Below are positions 1 to 9,713 of a DNA stretch of 64,000 nucleotides, one piece after another. The stretch spans positions 1-64,000 of the forward strand of contig NZ_JAAZSQ010000019.1 in NCBI RefSeq assembly GCF_012395835.1. Reading direction: 5' to 3'. Positions within the stretch are counted from its first letter, which is position 1, and each line of letters starts with the position of its first letter. The notes beneath the pieces were generated by a model. It searched no databases. It was given only the letters and a program-made list of their open reading frames with translations, and had not been told where the DNA came from. Position numbers and translations under genes: made by a program. The DNA is from Arthrobacter mobilis. GTDB taxonomy: Bacteria > Actinomycetota > Actinomycetes > Actinomycetales > Micrococcaceae.

Positions 1-40
1 ACGCCGGGTATCACCAATGTCCGTGGTCAGTACAGCTAGC

Positions 41-98
41 GCCTAAGCCGCCTCCCACCGCTCGCCCGCTCGCGGCGGGGCCCTCGTCGGCTTAGGCT
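41..98. promoter_or_regulatory. 10-bp inverted repeat with -10-like hexamer upstream of the lipoprotein gene
   Basis: GCCTAAGCCG at 41-50 is repeated in inverse as CGGCTTAGGC at 88-97. The right arm contains the -10-like hexamer TAGGCT (93-98), about 27 nt before the lipoprotein ATG. It could be the terminator hairpin of a gene lying to the left, a promoter with an operator, or both. One reading frame from base 1 runs 12 codons to a TAG at 37-39 and may be the tail of the upstream gene, but this cannot be verified. Nothing else is visible in the first 125 bases. Confidence 0.4.
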
Positions 99-125
99 GG
101 CAGCAGGACCGGCGAAAGGGGCGCA

Positions 126-1658
126 ATGACGAGCACAGCAGGATCCGGACGACTGCGCCTGCGGCGGCTGCTGGCGGCAGCAGGCCTCGCCGCGTCGCTG
201 CTGTTGTCCGGCTGCACCGGGTCCGCCCCGGCGGGCGAGACCGGTGCTGCAGGCCCGGCAGGTAAGCCGCAGCGCAATCCGGACCAGGTGTACCTGCGCA
301 CTGCACCGGCCGCACCGCAGCTGCTCACCGGCAGCGATGCCGAGGCGGCGCTGGCCGCCAGCGCCGCCCTGTTCGAGACCAGCCCGCTGGCCGTGGCCGC
401 CGCCGCGGACGATGCCGCCGCCATCGCCGCCGGGGCGGAGGAGGCGGTGTCCCTGGGCGTGCCGCTGCTGCTCTCCGGCGGCGGCCTGGCCGCCGAACTG
501 CGCCGGCTGCAGGTCCGCGAGGTCAAGGTCCACGGCCGGCCCGAGGGCGGCTGGGAACCGCTGCTGGACGGGATCCGGATGCTCGGGGCCCAGGATCCGG
601 TCCGGGCCCCGGTCGCGGCCGCGGCGGCGCCGGCCTGGTCGGTGCTGCTGGGGCACGAGGCCCGCAGCCTGCCGGCGACCAGGGCAGTGGTGGCGGCCTC
701 GGGGGCACGCATGCACACGGACCCGGCAGCGGATCCCCGGCAGGATCCGGAGACCGTTGCCTTCCTGCGCCAGGCCCCGGAGAACAGCGTGCTGGGCATC
801 GGTGCCTCGTTCGGCAGCCCGGCCGAATTCGGCGAGCGCGTGCAGGCCGCGCTGACCGTGCCCGAACTGCCTGGCGGCGGCCTGCTGGCCTTTCCTGCCC
901 GGCGGATGGTGGCCCTGTACGGGCATCCGTCGGGCCCGGCGCTGGGGGCCTTGGGGGAGCAGGGGATCGACGCCGCCATCGGGAGGGTGAAAAAACTCGC
1001 CGCCAGCTACCAGCAGTACAGCCGCGAGCCGGTGATCCCGGCCTTCGAGATCATCGCCTCGGTGGCCTCCGCCTCGCCGGGGGCCGATGGCAGGTACTCG
1101 AGCCTGAGCGATCCGGAGGAACTGCGGCCCTGGGTCGAGGCCGCCGGCGAGGCGGGTGTGTACGTGGTGCTGGACCTGCAGCCCGGACGCACCGACTTCC
1201 CCACGCAGGCCAAGCACTATGCGGAGCTGCTGGCCCTGCCGCACGTGGGCCTGGCCCTGGATCCGGAGTGGCGGCTGGCAGCAGGCCAGCGCCACATGGA
1301 ACAGATCGGCTCGGTGGATGCGGCCGAGATCAACAAGGTTTCCGGATGGCTGGCCCGGCTGACCCGGGAACACAACCTGCCGCAGAAGGTGCTGATCATC
1401 CACCAGTTCCGCCAGGACATGGTCCGCAACGAGCACCGCGTGGACACCTCGCACGAGGAACTGGCGGTGGTGGTGCATGCGGACGGCCACGGGACGGCCG
1501 GGCAGAAGATGGAAACCTGGAACAGCCTGCTGCAGGTGGCGCCCAGGGGGGTGTGGATGGGCTGGAAGAACTTCTACGACGAGGACAAGCCCACCTTCAC
1601 CCCGCGGCAGACCTACCGGGACGTGGACCCGGCGCCCTGGTTCGTCTCCTACCAGTGA
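126..1658 (+). CDS. Putative lipoprotein, N-terminal cell-wall-binding-repeat-like region
   Basis: This is a 510-residue protein of unknown function. The N-terminus has basic residues, a hydrophobic stretch (about 15-27) and a lipobox LSGC with Cys30 as the lipidated residue, so it is predicted to be anchored on the outer face of the membrane. Residues about 60-140 alternate Ala-rich helices with a 'GVPLLLSGG'-type strand and resemble cell wall binding repeat 2 domains, but this is judged by eye. The C-terminal half (about 300-510) has strand-helix alternation and acidic/His-rich segments that could be a (beta/alpha) barrel hydrolase fold; I recognise no catalytic motif. The start is ATG 126 with AAAGGGG about 6 nt upstream. 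It does not belong to the usual ispG neighbourhood. Confidence 0.75.
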   Translation: MTSTAGSGRLRLRRLLAAAGLAASLLLSGCTGSAPAGETGAAGPAGKPQRNPDQVYLRTAPAAPQLLTGSDAEAALAASAALFETSPLAVAAAADDAAAIAAGAEEAVSLGVPLLLSGGGLAAELRRLQVREVKVHGRPEGGWEPLLDGIRMLGAQDPVRAPVAAAAAPAWSVLLGHEARSLPATRAVVAASGARMHTDPAADPRQDPETVAFLRQAPENSVLGIGASFGSPAEFGERVQAALTVPELPGGGLLAFPARRMVALYGHPSGPALGALGEQGIDAAIGRVKKLAASYQQYSREPVIPAFEIIASVASASPGADGRYSSLSDPEELRPWVEAAGEAGVYVVLDLQPGRTDFPTQAKHYAELLALPHVGLALDPEWRLAAGQRHMEQIGSVDAAEINKVSGWLARLTREHNLPQKVLIIHQFRQDMVRNEHRVDTSHEELAVVVHADGHGTAGQKMETWNSLLQVAPRGVWMGWKNFYDEDKPTFTPRQTYRDVDPAPWFVSYQ

Positions 1659-1702
1659 ACAGCGGGCAGTGAGCAGCGGCCGGGGCGCCGCGGTCCGGTT
1701 GG

Positions 1703-1708
1703 TATGGT
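1703..1708 (+). promoter_or_regulatory. -10 hexamer TATGGT, leaderless-type, YciI gene
   Basis: TATGGT lies exactly 7 nt before ATG 1716, so transcription would begin at or next to the start codon. No Shine-Dalgarno sequence or -35 hexamer is evident. Confidence 0.5.
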
Positions 1709-1715
1709 GGGGGCC

Positions 1716-2036
1716 ATGAGTGTTTTTGCTGTGGAGTACGTTTACGCCCCCGGATCCGAGGCAGGCCGGGACGAGCACCGGCCCGCCCACCGCGCCTGGC
1801 TGAAGGCCTTCGTCGAGTCCGGCCGGCTGCTGGCCTCCGGACCGTTCGCCGACGGCGAGGGCGCCCTGCTGCTGTTCACCGCCGAGTCCGAGGCCGCGCT
1901 GCTGGAGGAGCTCAAGCAGGACCCCTTCAATGTGAACCAGCTCGTTTCCGGGCTGAAGGTCACCGAGTGGGTGCCGGTCACCGGGGCTTTCGCGGACTAC
2001 GTCCAGCCGCAGGCAGCAGGGGATAATAAAAGCTGA
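1716..2036 (+). CDS. YciI family protein
   Basis: The predicted product has 106 residues and spans one YciI/YCII-related domain (ferredoxin-like alpha-beta fold). Family landmarks visible are the R-x-x-H segment at residues 22-25, 'ASGPF' at about 40-44, a D-P-F motif near residue 70 and the terminal 'VTEWVPVTG' strand. Members are small dimeric proteins, some with dehalogenase- or lyase-like activity; the substrate here is unknown. ATG 1716 is preferred over the in-frame ATG at 1704 because the family begins at 'MSVFAVEYVYAP' and because TATGGT sits 7 nt upstream. It lies 58 nt after the lipoprotein gene and 59 nt before ispG. Confidence 0.85.
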   Translation: MSVFAVEYVYAPGSEAGRDEHRPAHRAWLKAFVESGRLLASGPFADGEGALLLFTAESEAALLEELKQDPFNVNQLVSGLKVTEWVPVTGAFADYVQPQAAGDNKS

Positions 2037-2095
2037 CGGTCCGTTGAGGATGGTCAATTGAGGACGAACAGCCTGCAAGGCTCATGGAGGACTAC

Positions 2096-3262
2096 GTGAC
2101 TTCGGTCAATCTTGGAATGCCGGCCCCGCCGCCGCCCGTGCTCGCCCCGCGCCGGAAGACGCGGCAGATCAAGGTCGGGTCCGTGGGCGTCGGCTCGGAA
2201 TCGCCGGTGAGCGTCCAGTCCATGACCACCACCCCCACCACAGACATCAATGCCACGCTGCAGCAGATCGCCGAGCTGACCGCCGCCGGCTGCGACATCG
2301 TGCGCGTGGCCTGCCCCAGCGCCGACGACGCCGAGGCGCTGCCGATTATTGCCAGGAAGTCCAAGATCCCGGTGATCGCGGACATCCACTTCCAGCCGAA
2401 GTACGTCTTCGCGGCCATCGACGCCGGCTGCGCCGGGGTCCGCGTCAATCCGGGCAACATCCGCAAGTTCGACGACCAGGTCAAGGAGATCGCCCAGGCC
2501 GCCAGGGACGCCGGTGTGTCCATCCGGATCGGCGTGAATGCCGGGTCGCTGGATCCGCGGCTGCTGCGCAAGTACGGCAAGGCCACGCCCGAGGCGCTGG
2601 TGGAATCGGCGGTCTGGGAGGCCTCTTTGTTCGAGGAACATGGCTTCCACGACTTCAAGATCTCCGTCAAGCACAACGACCCGGTGGTCATGGTCAGGGC
2701 CTACGAGCTGCTGGCCGAGCGCGGGGACTGGCCGCTGCACCTGGGCGTGACCGAGGCCGGCCCGGCCTTCCAGGGCACCATCAAGTCCGCCACCGCCTTC
2801 GGCGCGCTGCTCTCGAAGGGCATCGGGGACACCATCCGCGTCTCGCTCTCGGCCCCGCCCGTGGAGGAGATCAAGGTGGGCAACCAGATCCTGCAGTCGC
2901 TGAACCTGCGCCCGCGCAAGCTCGAGATCGTCTCCTGCCCGTCCTGCGGCCGCGCCCAGGTGGACGTCTACACGCTGGCCGAGCAGGTCACCAAGGGGCT
3001 GGAAGGCATGACGGTGCCGCTGCGCGTGGCCGTCATGGGCTGCGTGGTCAACGGCCCGGGCGAGGCCCGCGAGGCGGACCTGGGCGTGGCCTCCGGCAAC
3101 GGCAAGGGCCAGATCTTTGTGAAGGGCCAGGTCATCAAGACTGTCCCGGAGGACCAGATTGTTGAGACACTCATTGAAGAAGCAATGAGGATTGCTGAGG
3201 AAATGGGGAACGCCGATGGCGAAAATGCTGTCAAGGGTAGCCCCGTGGTTAACGTCGGCTAG
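2096..3262 (+). CDS. ispG: 4-hydroxy-3-methylbut-2-en-1-yl diphosphate synthase (flavodoxin)
   Basis: IspG (GcpE) makes HMBPP from MEcPP, the penultimate step of the MEP isoprenoid pathway, using a [4Fe-4S] cluster. The product is 388 residues, normal for the two-domain bacterial form: a TIM barrel (about 20-270) and a C-terminal cluster domain. The three cluster cysteines are Cys281 and Cys284 in 'SCPSCGR' and Cys316 in 'GCVVNGPGE'. I start it at GTG 2096 because GGAGG (2086-2090) sits 5 nt upstream and homologues begin 'TSVNLGMP'; an ATG at 2084 would place that ribosome site inside the gene. It is followed by the GNAT gene as in M. tuberculosis (Rv2868c-Rv2867c). The usual dxr and site-2 protease genes are not seen in the visible upstream 2 kb. 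Confidence 0.97.
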   Translation: MTSVNLGMPAPPPPVLAPRRKTRQIKVGSVGVGSESPVSVQSMTTTPTTDINATLQQIAELTAAGCDIVRVACPSADDAEALPIIARKSKIPVIADIHFQPKYVFAAIDAGCAGVRVNPGNIRKFDDQVKEIAQAARDAGVSIRIGVNAGSLDPRLLRKYGKATPEALVESAVWEASLFEEHGFHDFKISVKHNDPVVMVRAYELLAERGDWPLHLGVTEAGPAFQGTIKSATAFGALLSKGIGDTIRVSLSAPPVEEIKVGNQILQSLNLRPRKLEIVSCPSCGRAQVDVYTLAEQVTKGLEGMTVPLRVAVMGCVVNGPGEAREADLGVASGNGKGQIFVKGQVIKTVPEDQIVETLIEEAMRIAEEMGNADGENAVKGSPVVNVG

Positions 3263-4154
3263 CCAGCGCGGTCCCGCCCCCGGTGCCCCCGCCAGCAGCG
3301 CCGCCGGGGCCGGGACGGGGGAGCACATCCGCCCGCTCACCGATGCGGACACCGCCGCCCTGTGGTCCCTGGTCCGCCCGGATCCGGTGGCGAACGTGTT
3401 CATGGCCGCCCACCTGGAGAGTGCCGGGACGGCCGGACCTACCCCGTCCGGGGCCCGGATCCTGGGCTATTTCGACGACGGCGGCGCGCTGGCGGGCGCC
3501 TGCTGGGCCGGCGTCAACGTGGTGCCGGTGGGCCTGGACGCCGGGCGCGGCGCGCAGATGGGCGGCTTCCTGGCCGCGGCCAACCGGCATGTTTCCTCGA
3601 TCTTCGGTCCGGCCGAAGGCGTGCTCGGGATCTGGTCCACCCTGCAGCACAGCAGCGCCCGGCCCTTCGACATCCGCCCGGACCAGCCGCTGATGGAGCT
3701 GCGCGGCACCCCCGCCGTGGCTCCGGATCCGGACCTGCGCTTCTCCACGGCCGAGGACCTGGAGGCGCTGATCCCGGCCTGCGTGGCGATGTTCGAGGAG
3801 GAGGTCGGCTATTCGCCGCTGGCCGGCGGCGGGGCGCACTACCGGCAGCGGGTGAAGTCGCTGATCGAACGAGGGCACTCGGTGCTGTGCCGGAACGCGG
3901 CGGGCGAGGTGGTCTTCAAGGCCGAACTGGGCAACGTCTCCGCCGATGCCGTGCAGATCCAGGGCGTCTGGATGAACCCGGCCTACCGCGGCCAGGGCCG
4001 GGCCGCGGCCTGCATGGCCGCCGTCGTCGAACTCTCCCGGCGCTACGCGCCGGTGGCGAGCCTGTACGTCAACGACTACAACCACCGGGCCCTGGCCGCC
4101 TACCGCCGCGTGGGCTTCGAACAGGTCGGAACCTTCGCGACGATTCTCTTCTAG
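3216..4154 (+). CDS. DUF4081/GNAT family N-acetyltransferase
   Basis: The gene encodes about 312 residues with an N-terminal DUF4081-type region (roughly 40-170, '[13 protein letters not shown]' onward) and a C-terminal GNAT fold (about 180-312). The acetyl-CoA pyrophosphate loop is visible as '[10 protein letters not shown]', followed by '[21 protein letters not shown]'. The acceptor is unknown. It corresponds to M. tuberculosis Rv2867c, which also follows gcpE. It overlaps the 3' end of ispG by about 47 nt. The start is uncertain: ATG 3216 has GGGG 7 nt upstream, while ATG 3192 and ATG 3225 are alternatives. Actinobacterial GNAT proteins commonly modify small molecules or proteins, so no specific role is claimed. 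Confidence 0.85.
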   Translation: MAKMLSRVAPWLTSASQRGPAPGAPASSAAGAGTGEHIRPLTDADTAALWSLVRPDPVANVFMAAHLESAGTAGPTPSGARILGYFDDGGALAGACWAGVNVVPVGLDAGRGAQMGGFLAAANRHVSSIFGPAEGVLGIWSTLQHSSARPFDIRPDQPLMELRGTPAVAPDPDLRFSTAEDLEALIPACVAMFEEEVGYSPLAGGGAHYRQRVKSLIERGHSVLCRNAAGEVVFKAELGNVSADAVQIQGVWMNPAYRGQGRAAACMAAVVELSRRYAPVASLYVNDYNHRALAAYRRVGFEQVGTFATILF

Positions 4155-4219
4155 CCGGGCGCGAACCGTAGGATTGGATACTGATTCCTTCCCACCGAGC
4201 GACGAAACGGATTCCCAGC

Positions 4220-6019
4220 GTGATCCTCCGACTCTCCACCCTGTTCCTGCGCACCCTGCGCGAAGATCCCGTCGACGCCGAGGTGGCCAGCCACAAGCTG
4301 CTCGTCCGCGCCGGCTACATCCGCCGCGCCGCGCCGGGCATCTATTCCTGGCTGCCGCTGGGCCTGCGGGTGCTCGGGAAGGTGGAGCAGATCATCCGCG
4401 AGGAGATGGCGGCCATCGGTGCCCAGGAGGTGCACTTCCCGGCGCTGCTGCCCAAGGAACCCTACGAGGCCACCAACCGCTGGACCGAGTACGGCGAAGG
4501 CATCTTCCGGCTCAAGGACCGCAAGGACGCGGACTACCTGCTGGCGCCCACGCACGAGGAAATGTTCACCCTGCTGGTGAAGGACCTGTACTCCTCGTAC
4601 AAGGACCTGCCGGTGTGCCTGTACCAGATCCAGACCAAGTACCGGGACGAGGCCCGCCCGCGGGCCGGCCTGCTGCGCGGGCGCGAGTTCATCATGAAGG
4701 ATTCCTATTCCTTCGATATCGACGACGCCGGCCTGGACGCCAGCTATGCGGCCCACCGGGCCGCGTACCTGAAGATCTTCGAGCGGCTGGGCCTGGAGGT
4801 GGTCCCGGTCAAGGCCACCGCCGGGGCGATGGGCGGGTCCAGGAGCGAGGAATTCCTGCACCCGACCGAGGTCGGCGAGGATACCTTCGTGCGCTCGGCC
4901 GGCGGCTACGCGGCCAACGTCGAGGCCGTGGCCACCGTCGTGCCGCCGGAGATCGACTACACCGGCGCCCCCGCCGCCGAGGTCAAGGACACCCCGGACA
5001 CCCCCACCATCGAAACCCTGGTTCAGGCGTCCAACCAGCTGGCCCCGCGCGCGGACCGGCCGTGGACCGCCGCGGACACGCTCAAGAACGTGGTGCTGGC
5101 CGTGGACCTGCCCACCGGCGTGCGCCAGCTGGTGGTCATCGGCGTGCCCGGGGACCGCGACGTGGACCTGAAGCGGGTCGAGGCCAACATCGGTTCCTTC
5201 CTGCCGGTCGCTGGCGAGATCGTCGTGCAGCCGGCGGGCGAGGAGGACCTGCGCAAGCACCCCGGCCTGGTCAAGGGCTACATCGGTCCGGGCGAGTCGG
5301 TGGATGCCGCGGTGCTGGGCAGCACCGGCAAGACCGGGCTGCTGTACCTGGTGGACCCCCGCGTGGTGTCCGGCACCAGCTGGATCACCGGCGCCAACGT
5401 GGACGGCAAGCACGTCTTCGGGCTCGTTGCCGGCCGCGACTTCGGCTGGGACGGGGTCATCGAGGCCACCGAGGTCCGGGCCGGGGACGAGGCCCCCGAC
5501 GGCTCCGGCCCGCTGGAGGCGGCCCGGGGCATCGAGATGGGGCATATCTTCCAGCTGGGCCGCAAGTACGCCGAGGCCCTGGGCCTGCAGGTGCTCGATG
5601 CCAACGGCAAGCTGACCACCGTGACGATGGGTTCCTACGGCGTCGGGGTGACCCGGGCCGTGGCGGCGCTGGCCGAGACCTACCACGACGACAAGGGCCT
5701 GACCTGGCCGCGCAGTGTGGCGCCGGCCGATGTGCACGTGGTGGCAACCGGCAAGGGCTCCGAGGTCTTCGAGGCCGCTGCCGTCCTCTCCGAGGAGCTG
5801 GAGGCGGCCGGCCTCGAGGTGATCTACGACGACCGCCCGAAGGTTTCCCCGGGCGTGAAGTTCTCCGATGCCGAACTGCTCGGCGTGCCCACCATCCTGG
5901 TGGTCGGCCGCGGCCTGGCCGACGGCGTCGTCGAGGTCAAGGACCGCGCCACCGGCCAGGCGCAGAACGTGGCGCTGGGGGAGGCCGTGGCGCACGTGGC
6001 TGCCCTGGCCGGGAAGTGA
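4220..6019 (+). CDS. proS: Proline--tRNA ligase
   Basis: Class II aminoacyl-tRNA synthetase of 599 residues that charges tRNA(Pro). It is the long bacterial type: catalytic core (about 1-220) with motif 2 around '[16 protein letters not shown]', an inserted cis-editing domain (about 225-400) that hydrolyses mischarged Ala-tRNA(Pro), the rest of the core with '[11 protein letters not shown]', and a C-terminal anticodon-binding domain (about 475-599). The start is GTG 4220 ('[15 protein letters not shown]'), which matches the conserved N-terminus. No strong Shine-Dalgarno sequence is visible; TAGGAT at 4169-4174 may be a -10 giving a leader of about 40 nt. The proS to nusA block keeps the order found in mycobacteria. 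Confidence 0.97.
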   Translation: MILRLSTLFLRTLREDPVDAEVASHKLLVRAGYIRRAAPGIYSWLPLGLRVLGKVEQIIREEMAAIGAQEVHFPALLPKEPYEATNRWTEYGEGIFRLKDRKDADYLLAPTHEEMFTLLVKDLYSSYKDLPVCLYQIQTKYRDEARPRAGLLRGREFIMKDSYSFDIDDAGLDASYAAHRAAYLKIFERLGLEVVPVKATAGAMGGSRSEEFLHPTEVGEDTFVRSAGGYAANVEAVATVVPPEIDYTGAPAAEVKDTPDTPTIETLVQASNQLAPRADRPWTAADTLKNVVLAVDLPTGVRQLVVIGVPGDRDVDLKRVEANIGSFLPVAGEIVVQPAGEEDLRKHPGLVKGYIGPGESVDAAVLGSTGKTGLLYLVDPRVVSGTSWITGANVDGKHVFGLVAGRDFGWDGVIEATEVRAGDEAPDGSGPLEAARGIEMGHIFQLGRKYAEALGLQVLDANGKLTTVTMGSYGVGVTRAVAALAETYHDDKGLTWPRSVAPADVHVVATGKGSEVFEAAAVLSEELEAAGLEVIYDDRPKVSPGVKFSDAELLGVPTILVVGRGLADGVVEVKDRATGQAQNVALGEAVAHVAALAGK

Positions 6020-6825
6020 TTCCCGGCCTGGAAGTCTTAGGACTCGAGGGACTTACACCCGCCACGGCCACCCTCGTGGTCGTGGCGGGTTTCTGCGCAG
6101 GCTGGGTGGACGCGGTGGTCGGCGGGGGCGGGCTGATCCAGCTGCCCGCATTGCTGCTGGTCCCCGGCATCAGCCCGGTCCAGGCGCTGGCGACGAACAA
6201 GCTGGGCTCGATCTTCGGCACCACCACCAGCTCCATCACCTACTTCCGCCGGGCCAAGCCGGATCTGCGGACAGCCCTGCCGATGGCCGGCATCGCCCTG
6301 GCCGGCAGCTTCTGCGGAGCCATCCTGGCCACGTCGCTGCCGGCCGCGGTGTTCAAGCCGGTCATCATCGCCGCGCTGGCCATCGTCGCCGTGTTCACCG
6401 CGCTGCATCCCACGGCCGGCACCCTCACGCAGCTGCGCCACTCCGGGGCCCGGCACTTCGGCACCGCCGGCGGCATCGGACTGGTGATCGGGTTCTACGA
6501 CGGGCTGATCGGCCCGGGCACCGGGTCGTTCCTGGTCATCGGGATGGTGGCGCTGCTTGGCTACAGCTTCCTGGCCGCCAGCGCCAAGGCCAAGATCGTC
6601 AACATGGCCACCAACCTAGGTGCGCTGCTGTATTTCCTGCCGCACGGTTCCCTGCTGTGGGGCCTGGGCCTGCTCCTGGGGATGGCCAATATGGCCGGCG
6701 GCTACGTGGGAGCCAGGACGGCGTTGACCCGGGGCAGCAGGTTCGTCCGGGTGGTCTTCCTGCTGGTGGTGGCGGTGCTGATCGTCAAGCTCGGCTGGGA
6801 CGTACTGCAGGAGAACTCCGGGTAG
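6016..6825 (+). CDS. TSUP (TauE/SafE) family membrane transporter
   Basis: A 269-residue polytopic protein with about eight hydrophobic segments and the TSUP duplicated signature: '[20 protein letters not shown]' near the N-terminus and '[16 protein letters not shown]' in the second half. Family members export or import small organic or inorganic anions such as sulfite and sulfoacetate; the substrate here cannot be predicted. The start GTG 6016 overlaps the proS stop by 4 nt (GTGA), which suggests translational coupling. It ends 6 nt from the end of the convergent DUF4439 gene. Confidence 0.9.
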   Translation: MIPGLEVLGLEGLTPATATLVVVAGFCAGWVDAVVGGGGLIQLPALLLVPGISPVQALATNKLGSIFGTTTSSITYFRRAKPDLRTALPMAGIALAGSFCGAILATSLPAAVFKPVIIAALAIVAVFTALHPTAGTLTQLRHSGARHFGTAGGIGLVIGFYDGLIGPGTGSFLVIGMVALLGYSFLAASAKAKIVNMATNLGALLYFLPHGSLLWGLGLLLGMANMAGGYVGARTALTRGSRFVRVVFLLVVAVLIVKLGWDVLQENSG

Positions 6826-6831
6826 GCCTGC

Positions 6832-7899
6832 CTAGGGCAGGGCCTGCCCCCGGACCTGGATTCCCGGCGCCGCGGGCACGGCTCCGGCGGTGTCGGCGAT
6901 GCGCAGGGTGGCACCCAGCAGGCCGGCGCTGGCCTGCGCGCGGACCGCCCCGCCGCTGAAGGCGACCAGGTCCGCGAAGGCGGCGGCTGCCGCGGCCTCC
7001 GCGTCCGCCAGGACCGGGCCCGGCGTGGCGGACAAGCCGGCGGGCAGCTGCCAGGCAGCTTCTGCGGGCGGCACCTTGACGCACAGGCCGGCGGCAATGC
7101 CCTCCCAGCGTTCGATCAGTTCCCGGTGCTGCAGGTAGCGCTTGCGGGCGGCCTGGCCGGCCGCGCCGGCCAGCCGCGGCAGCGCGGCTTCGTAGGCGTA
7201 GGCCAGCTTCCGTTCGCTGACGACGACGGCGGCCAGGGCGTCCGCCGTCGTCGGCCTGCCGCCGGAGGGTTCCGCCGCGCCGCGGGTACCGCCGGGGCCG
7301 GAACAGGAGGCGGCCCAGCTTGCCGGGGCCGGCTGCCAGGGGCGCGGCAGGTCCTCGGGGGTACCGGTTTCCCGCTGCAGCAGCCGGGCCTGCGCGTAGC
7401 CGGCGGCACCGGCGGACGCCAGCAGCCGGGCCAGGCCCGGCTCCACCTCCTGGGCGGTGCCGAGCATCCAGCGGGAGGCGGCCGCGAGCCGGCTGACGGA
7501 TTCGCCCAACCCGCCCGGCGGGCGCGCCGGCTGCCCGGAGGGCGCCGCCGGTGCCGTGCCGGGCTGCTGCGTTTCCAGCGCGAACAGCTGCGCCTGGCGG
7601 GAGAGCAGCACCGAGGTGTCCATGAGCACCTGCCCGCTGCGGCCCGCGGCGAGGGCTTCGAAGCCGGCGGCCAGGTCCAGCAGCTCTGCACGGGCCTGGC
7701 TCCGGGCCTGCTCGGTGGTGTCCACCGGCGCCGTGCCGGGGGCCGGACCGGTGACGACGGTGCCCAGGGTGAGGACCAGGACGCCGGCGAGCAGCAGGAG
7801 CAGGAACCGGCCGATACGGTGCCCGATGCGGCGGCCGGTGCGGGACGCTGCCTGCGGCACCGGGTCCGCCGGGACCGGCGGCTTGGCTCTGGAATTCAC
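6832..7899 (-). CDS. DUF4439 ferritin-like domain protein, membrane anchored
   Basis: The 355-residue product has a basic N-terminus, one transmembrane or signal-anchor helix (about 31-50, 'FLLLLLAGVLVLTLGTVV') and a long extracytoplasmic Ala-rich helical region. The C-terminal 130 residues match the DUF4439 ferritin-like four-helix domain, with Glu, Tyr and His on helices ('YAYEAALPRLAG', 'YLQHRELIERWE'). Whether it binds metal or has enzymatic activity is unknown. I start it at GTG 7899 ('VNSRAKPPVP'); the frame stays open upstream, but that region resembles the shared promoter. A homologue (Rv2844) lies between proS and rimP in M. tuberculosis, so position and family agree. Confidence 0.8.
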   Translation of the reverse strand: MNSRAKPPVPADPVPQAASRTGRRIGHRIGRFLLLLLAGVLVLTLGTVVTGPAPGTAPVDTTEQARSQARAELLDLAAGFEALAAGRSGQVLMDTSVLLSRQAQLFALETQQPGTAPAAPSGQPARPPGGLGESVSRLAAASRWMLGTAQEVEPGLARLLASAGAAGYAQARLLQRETGTPEDLPRPWQPAPASWAASCSGPGGTRGAAEPSGGRPTTADALAAVVVSERKLAYAYEAALPRLAGAAGQAARKRYLQHRELIERWEGIAAGLCVKVPPAEAAWQLPAGLSATPGPVLADAEAAAAAAFADLVAFSGGAVRAQASAGLLGATLRIADTAGAVPAAPGIQVRGQALP

Positions 7900-8010
7900 A
7901 ACAGTCGATGATCTCACGCGCCCGGGCCCGGGCGCATCTGCGGGCCGGCAGACCCGCTCCGGGCAGGGGCAGGCGGCAGGGCCCGTGTCAACGGCCGCGC
8001 CAATTGTGGC

Positions 8011-8016
8011 TAATCT
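8011..8016 (+). promoter_or_regulatory. Candidate -10 of the rimP-nusA-infB operon
   Basis: TAATCT lies in the 152-bp divergent gap between the DUF4439 gene and rimP, about 35 nt before the rimP ATG. A good -35 is not seen. GGGGAGG (8040-8046) provides the rimP ribosome site, so this transcript would be leadered. Confidence 0.4.
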
Positions 8017-8051
8017 AGTAGCTACACCACATACCCATCGGGGAGGCAGCA

Positions 8052-8675
8052 ATGGCGGATCGGCCCGGTCATTCCGGCATGTTCAAATCCGGAAGGCCAT
8101 CCGGTACCGATACCCAGGCGGAAGCCGCCCGGCTCGAAGAATACCTGGGGCCCACCGTGGCCGCCAGCAACCTGTACCTGGAAGGCGTCGAGGTCCGCGT
8201 CGCCGGTTCGCAGCGGACCGTGCACGTGATCGTGGACCTGCCCGAGGACCAGACCGGGGGCGTGAGCCTGGACATGATCTCCGAGGTCTCGCGGACCCTG
8301 TCCAAGGCCCTCGACGACGATCCGGAGGACAGCGGCCGGCCGTACGAGCTCGAGGTCTCCTCGCCGGGGGTCGGCCGGCCGCTGACTGCCCCGCGGCACT
8401 GGCGCCGCAACCTCGGACGGATGGTCAAGGTGCGGGTCCGGCAGGGCGAGGACGTCACGGGCCGGGTGCTGGCCGTGGACGACGACGCGGTGACGGTCCG
8501 TCCGGACCTTCCGGCCCGGAAGGGCATGAAGCCGAAGCCGGGGGAGCCGGTGCGGATCCCCTTCGGAAATATCCGGTCGGGCAAAGTGGAAATAGAATTC
8601 AGCCATCTGGATGACGAGCTGGCCGCAGCCGGCGAACCTGGCGGCACAGTGGATCTTGAGAACGAGGAGGCCTGA
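8052..8675 (+). CDS. rimP: Ribosome maturation factor RimP
   Basis: RimP helps assemble the 30S subunit, acting near S12 and the central pseudoknot. The protein is 207 residues, longer than the approximately 150 of E. coli because of about 25 extra N-terminal residues and a short C-terminal tail. The N-terminal alpha/beta domain has '[16 protein letters not shown]' and the conserved '[14 protein letters not shown]' motif; a C-terminal SH3-like domain follows (about 125-195). ATG 8052 has GGGGAGG 5 nt upstream. It is the first gene of the rimP-nusA-rnpM-infB cluster, with nusA starting 1 nt after its stop. Confidence 0.95.
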   Translation: MADRPGHSGMFKSGRPSGTDTQAEAARLEEYLGPTVAASNLYLEGVEVRVAGSQRTVHVIVDLPEDQTGGVSLDMISEVSRTLSKALDDDPEDSGRPYELEVSSPGVGRPLTAPRHWRRNLGRMVKVRVRQGEDVTGRVLAVDDDAVTVRPDLPARKGMKPKPGEPVRIPFGNIRSGKVEIEFSHLDDELAAAGEPGGTVDLENEEA

Positions 8676-8676
8676 C

Positions 8677-9654
8677 ATGGATATCGACATGAGCGCGCTG
8701 CGGTTGCTGGAACGCGAACGCGAAATCCCGTTGGACCTGCTCATCCCCACCATCGAGCAGGCGCTGCTGGTGGCCTACCACAAGACCCCCGGGTCGATCC
8801 AGCAGGCCCGGGCCGAACTGGACCGCAAGAGCGGGCACGTGACCATCTGGGCGTCCGAAATCGACGAGGACGGCACGGTGGTCGGCGAGTTCGACGACAC
8901 GCCCAACGGCTTCGGCCGGATCGCCGCGTCCACGGCGCGCCAGATCATCCTGCAGCGCCTGCGCGACGCCGAGGACGACAACGTGCTCGGTGCCTTCCGC
9001 GGCAAGGAAGGCGAACTGGTCTCCGGCCTGATCCAGCAGGGGCACAATCCCAACATGGTCCAGGTGGATCTGGGCACCGTGGAGGCCGTGCTGCCGCCGC
9101 CGGAGCAGGTGCCGGGGGAGAACTACCGGCACGGCACCCGGCTGCGTGCCTACGTGGTGGACGTGCACCGCGGGATGAAGGGGCCTTCCATCACGCTGTC
9201 CCGCTCCCATCCGGGGCTGGTCCGCAAGCTCTTCGAACTGGAAGTGCCCGAGATCGCGGACAACTCGGTGGAGATCGTGGCGCTGGCCCGCGAGGCCGGG
9301 CACCGCACCAAGATCGCGGTGCGGGCCAAGGCGCCCGGCCTCAACGCCAAGGGTGCCTGCATCGGCGAAATGGGCTCGCGCGTGCGCGCCGTGATGACGG
9401 AACTGAACGACGAGAAGATCGACATCGTCGATTACAGCGACGATCCGGCAACCTTCATCGCCAACGCGCTCTCGCCTTCGAGGGTCACGTCCGTCACGAT
9501 CACCGACGCCGATGCCCGGTCCGCCCGCGTGGTGGTACCGGATTATCAGCTGTCGCTGGCGATCGGCAAGGAGGGGCAGAACGCCCGCCTGGCCGCCAAA
9601 CTGACCGGCTGGCGCATCGATATTGTCTCCGACGCCGCGGCCGCCCGCGGTTGA
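8677..9654 (+). CDS. nusA: Transcription termination/antitermination protein NusA
   Basis: NusA binds RNA polymerase and nascent RNA and controls pausing, termination and rRNA antitermination. The product is 325 residues: N-terminal RNAP-binding domain (about 1-105), S1 domain (about 110-185) and two KH domains (about 190-325, including '[19 protein letters not shown]'). It lacks the acidic C-terminal repeats of E. coli NusA, as is normal for actinobacteria. ATG 8677 is chosen over earlier in-frame starts because GAGGAGG (8664-8670) lies 6 nt upstream and the N-terminus '[14 protein letters not shown]' is conserved. It is coupled to rimP (1-nt gap). Confidence 0.96.
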   Translation: MDIDMSALRLLEREREIPLDLLIPTIEQALLVAYHKTPGSIQQARAELDRKSGHVTIWASEIDEDGTVVGEFDDTPNGFGRIAASTARQIILQRLRDAEDDNVLGAFRGKEGELVSGLIQQGHNPNMVQVDLGTVEAVLPPPEQVPGENYRHGTRLRAYVVDVHRGMKGPSITLSRSHPGLVRKLFELEVPEIADNSVEIVALAREAGHRTKIAVRAKAPGLNAKGACIGEMGSRVRAVMTELNDEKIDIVDYSDDPATFIANALSPSRVTSVTITDADARSARVVVPDYQLSLAIGKEGQNARLAAKLTGWRIDIVSDAAAARG

Positions 9655-9713
9655 GTCCGGGAGCCTGTCCGGGCCCGGTTCGTGGCCCGGGCGGTGAAGG
9701 CGGTAGAATATCC

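Noticed and set aside
36-2078. 680-codon antisense frame over the lipoprotein and YciI genes
   Set aside because: It spans two real genes and their intergenic region and has no start signals or domain; the plus-strand products have a lipobox and a YciI domain.
4174-6825. A single 883-codon protein covering proS and the TSUP gene
   Set aside because: The first two-thirds is an out-of-frame reading of proS. Only the last 269 codons are a real protein, with its own GTG overlapping the proS stop.
9704-9713. TAGAAT before rnpM as another leaderless promoter
   Set aside because: Its spacing of 4 nt to the ATG is outside the 6-8 nt shared by the others, so it was not counted.
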